Source: Rhodothermales bacterium
GTDB lineage: Bacteria > Bacteroidota > Rhodothermia > Rhodothermales > UBA10348
NCBI GenBank assembly: GCA_013003255.1
Contig: JABDJZ010000299.1
Coordinates: 1 to 7,963 of the forward strand
Reading direction: 5' to 3'
DNA length: 7,963 nucleotides
This document shows, in pieces, positions 6,083 through 7,963 of this stretch (position 1 is its first letter; each line of letters starts with the position of its first letter). A model generated the notes under the pieces. It was not told the DNA's origin, searched no databases, and was given only the letters and a program-made list of their open reading frames with translations. The position numbers were made by a program, and so were the translations under genes.

Positions 6083-7963
6083 ATGATTGAACCCAACCTG
6101 GTGACCCGCATGCCTCGATTCCTTGCATTGGCGATTGTCGGAATGGGCCTGGTCATACCAGCGTCCGGACAGGATGTCACCAAGGCGCGGTACGATCGAG
6201 ATTCGTCATGCGGGCAGGAGGCTGCCTGCAAAGGCGGGTCCTTCGAGACCGTACTCCTCGAAACCACTGCGATCGCCGCAACGCTGGCTACGGATGGGTC
6301 CTTCACCCTGGGAACGACCAAGGGCGCGTCCGCTGAAACGCTGGATGACGATGTCCAGGTCACGTACGGCTTCCCGTACGCGGTCACTTCTTTTGCGTAC
6401 CTGTCGATTGACGGAAACGCGGTCCGGCTGGACGGTGAGGACCTGTTCGGAGGCGTGTCCACTTCGAGCGAATCGGGCATTCTCAGATGGACGCCCGGCA
6501 ATATGGAAAAGACGGGTCTCCTCGGCGGCGATGTCTTCGCACAGTTTCGGATAACGAAGGAGTCTGACACGAGCCTGGTTTTTGACCTGCTGGCCCGCAA
6601 CGAGGGTTCCGGGACGGTTAGTGTGGCGCCCGGCCTGGTTCTGGACCCGGCGATGGGAAAGTGGGGCGATGGTTACGTCAACCTCGACGGTATGACCACC
6701 AGGACTCTGGCCGGCAGCGACATTCCGGCGGCCTTCCAGATCAGCGAGCGTCAAGACGTACCTGAGGGGCTTCGTGCGGGAATTGCTTTCGGAGGCAACG
6801 GTCCTGCGCGCCTGGATGTCGGCAACTGGTTTGACCTGATGGGGCTTCGGGAGGCATCTGCAGCCATCTATGATCTTGCGCTCAGGATGGAGGGCGAGGC
6901 CGTGGAGCTGGCACCCGGTGACACCACTAGGCTGTCCATGGTTTTCAGTCTCGAACCTCCGGATTTTCCAGCGGGGCTCTTTGTTCGCGCCGACATGCCG
7001 CAGTCTCTGACCATCGCCGGTGGGCGCCTCTTCCCACAGGACCTGCGGGCTCGGATCGAACTGAGCAACAACTCGGCCTCCGCAACGGGCGATATCGAGG
7101 TCTCCCTCGGCGCTGCTTCCCCGGTGGACATCGCGACTGACGGGCAAACCGATCCGCTTCAGCCGGGCGAGTCCAGGGTGGTCTTTCTGGAAGGATTCGT
7201 ACCGGAGATCTACGAGGATACGTCGGTGGAGGTAACCCTTGAGGCCAGTGACGGCCAGTTCACGGACGGCCTGGAGCGAACGCTCTTCGTCCCGGCCGCC
7301 CCGTATTCGGACGAGGGCATTCTCCTGAGCATCGACTCTGTGATTACCTCCGGTTTTCCGACGCTGGGCGTCATATTTGAGGCCAAGATCGAAGAGACCG
7401 AAGCCCGGATTCCGGGACTCCGGCCCTCAAACGTCTTTCTCTGGGAGAACGGCACCCGGATTCAGGACTTCAGTCTGACACGCGACTCCACGCGGTCCCT
7501 GGAGGCCGTGGATCTGGTGTTCGTGCTGGACGTGACAGGAAGCATGCGCAATGAGATTGAAGGGGTCCGCGCCAATCTCATCGAATTTGGTGACAGCATC
7601 CGGGTCCAGGGCATCGACCCGCGGATGGCTATGGTGACCTTTCGCGATGAACTCGCTGATGTATTTGAGTTCACGACCGACATCACGGCTTTTCAGAATT
7701 TCGTGGGACGACAGGTTGCCACAGGCGGCGGCGATGCGCCCGAGAACTCCCTGGCGGCACTGGAGCGCGCCGTACAGCTCCCATTCCGGGAGGAAGCGTT
7801 GCGCGTGGTGATCTGGATCACGGATGAGCGATTCCACGAGCAGGACAACGTGACCAGCCTCTCCCGCAGCGAGGTCCTGGACAATCTGCTTGGAGCGGGA
7901 ATCGTGGTCTACAGCGTTGGGGCGAGCAACTATGTGACGGACTGGTACGGACCGTTTGTCGAT
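6083..7963 (+). CDS. Secreted VWA (hemicentin-like) domain protein, 3' end cut by window
   Basis: The first 627 residues are visible; the frame is open to the window end. ATG 6083 is preceded by GGAG with six bases spacing; in-frame alternatives are GTG 6101 and ATG 6110. A signal peptide follows (hydrophobic residues 13-27, cleavage near ASGQ-D), so the protein is exported. Residues of about 31-330 are beta-rich sequence that I do not recognise, with two cysteines close together (C43, C49). Residues of about 330-425 look like an Ig/CARDB-type adhesion module (IELSNNS, LQPGESRVVF, VEVTLEASDGQF). From about residue 477 a von Willebrand factor A domain begins: DVTGSM (D483, T485, S487), T547 followed by GGGDAPE, and ITDERFH (D581). 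These residues form the MIDAS site for a divalent metal. The GGGDxPE stretch is typical of hemicentin-type VWA domains. Such domains bind protein or matrix partners. The C terminus, where a secretion or anchoring signal might lie, is out of view. Confidence 0.9.
   Translation, partial: MIEPNLVTRMPRFLALAIVGMGLVIPASGQDVTKARYDRDSSCGQEAACKGGSFETVLLETTAIAATLATDGSFTLGTTKGASAETLDDDVQVTYGFPYAVTSFAYLSIDGNAVRLDGEDLFGGVSTSSESGILRWTPGNMEKTGLLGGDVFAQFRITKESDTSLVFDLLARNEGSGTVSVAPGLVLDPAMGKWGDGYVNLDGMTTRTLAGSDIPAAFQISERQDVPEGLRAGIAFGGNGPARLDVGNWFDLMGLREASAAIYDLALRMEGEAVELAPGDTTRLSMVFSLEPPDFPAGLFVRADMPQSLTIAGGRLFPQDLRARIELSNNSASATGDIEVSLGAASPVDIATDGQTDPLQPGESRVVFLEGFVPEIYEDTSVEVTLEASDGQFTDGLERTLFVPAAPYSDEGILLSIDSVITSGFPTLGVIFEAKIEETEARIPGLRPSNVFLWENGTRIQDFSLTRDSTRSLEAVDLVFVLDVTGSMRNEIEGVRANLIEFGDSIRVQGIDPRMAMVTFRDELADVFEFTTDITAFQNFVGRQVATGGGDAPENSLAALERAVQLPFREEALRVVIWITDERFHEQDNVTSLSRSEVLDNLLGAGIVVYSVGASNYVTDWYGPFVD

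Noticed and set aside
6206..7147. 313-codon open frame on the minus strand inside the VWA gene
   Set aside because: The plus-strand frame has a signal peptide, a good start and a complete MIDAS set. The antisense translation has no recognisable domain and is a GC-rich shadow.
1..7963. CRISPR arrays, insertion sequences, phage genes or defence islands
   Set aside because: No repeat-spacer pattern, transposase, terminal inverted repeats or phage or defence domains were seen; all six genes fit ordinary chromosomal functions.

Overview
The window reads as ordinary chromosomal DNA from a GC-rich bacterium and is almost fully coding, with six genes and short gaps. The gene set includes a secreted S9 peptidase, a lipobox-bearing 3-keto-disaccharide hydrolase (DUF1080) lipoprotein and a secreted hemicentin-like VWA protein. 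Several starts have little or no Shine-Dalgarno sequence and the exported proteins are acid-rich. Together these suggest a salt-adapted or marine member of the Bacteroidota/Rhodothermota (Rhodothermales-like) or a neighbouring phylum. This placement is inference from gene content, not a taxonomic marker.

Left half, minus strand (1-4811): three genes point leftwards in the order GAF-GGDEF diguanylate cyclase, 932-residue S9 prolyl-oligopeptidase-type peptidase, and fold-type IV PLP enzyme homologue (cut by the left edge). The gaps are 87 and 52 bases with no evident terminator, so the peptidase and PLP gene are probably co-transcribed, perhaps with the cyclase. The PLP homologue is the most interesting gene. 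It aligns without gaps to D-amino-acid and branched-chain aminotransferases, but the Schiff-base lysine is an asparagine and the glutamate that holds the pyridine nitrogen is a threonine.

Right half, plus strand (4930-7963): after a 118-base divergent gap comes a DUF1080 lipoprotein. It overlaps by four bases (ATGA) with a small four-helix membrane protein of unknown function. A strong hairpin (6024-6060) follows and probably ends that two-gene unit. The last gene encodes a secreted von Willebrand factor A protein with an intact MIDAS metal site and runs off the right edge.

No tRNA, rRNA, mobile element, CRISPR array or integrase was seen. No clear new multi-gene system stands out. The degenerate class IV enzyme beside a secreted peptidase is the best candidate for undescribed biochemistry.
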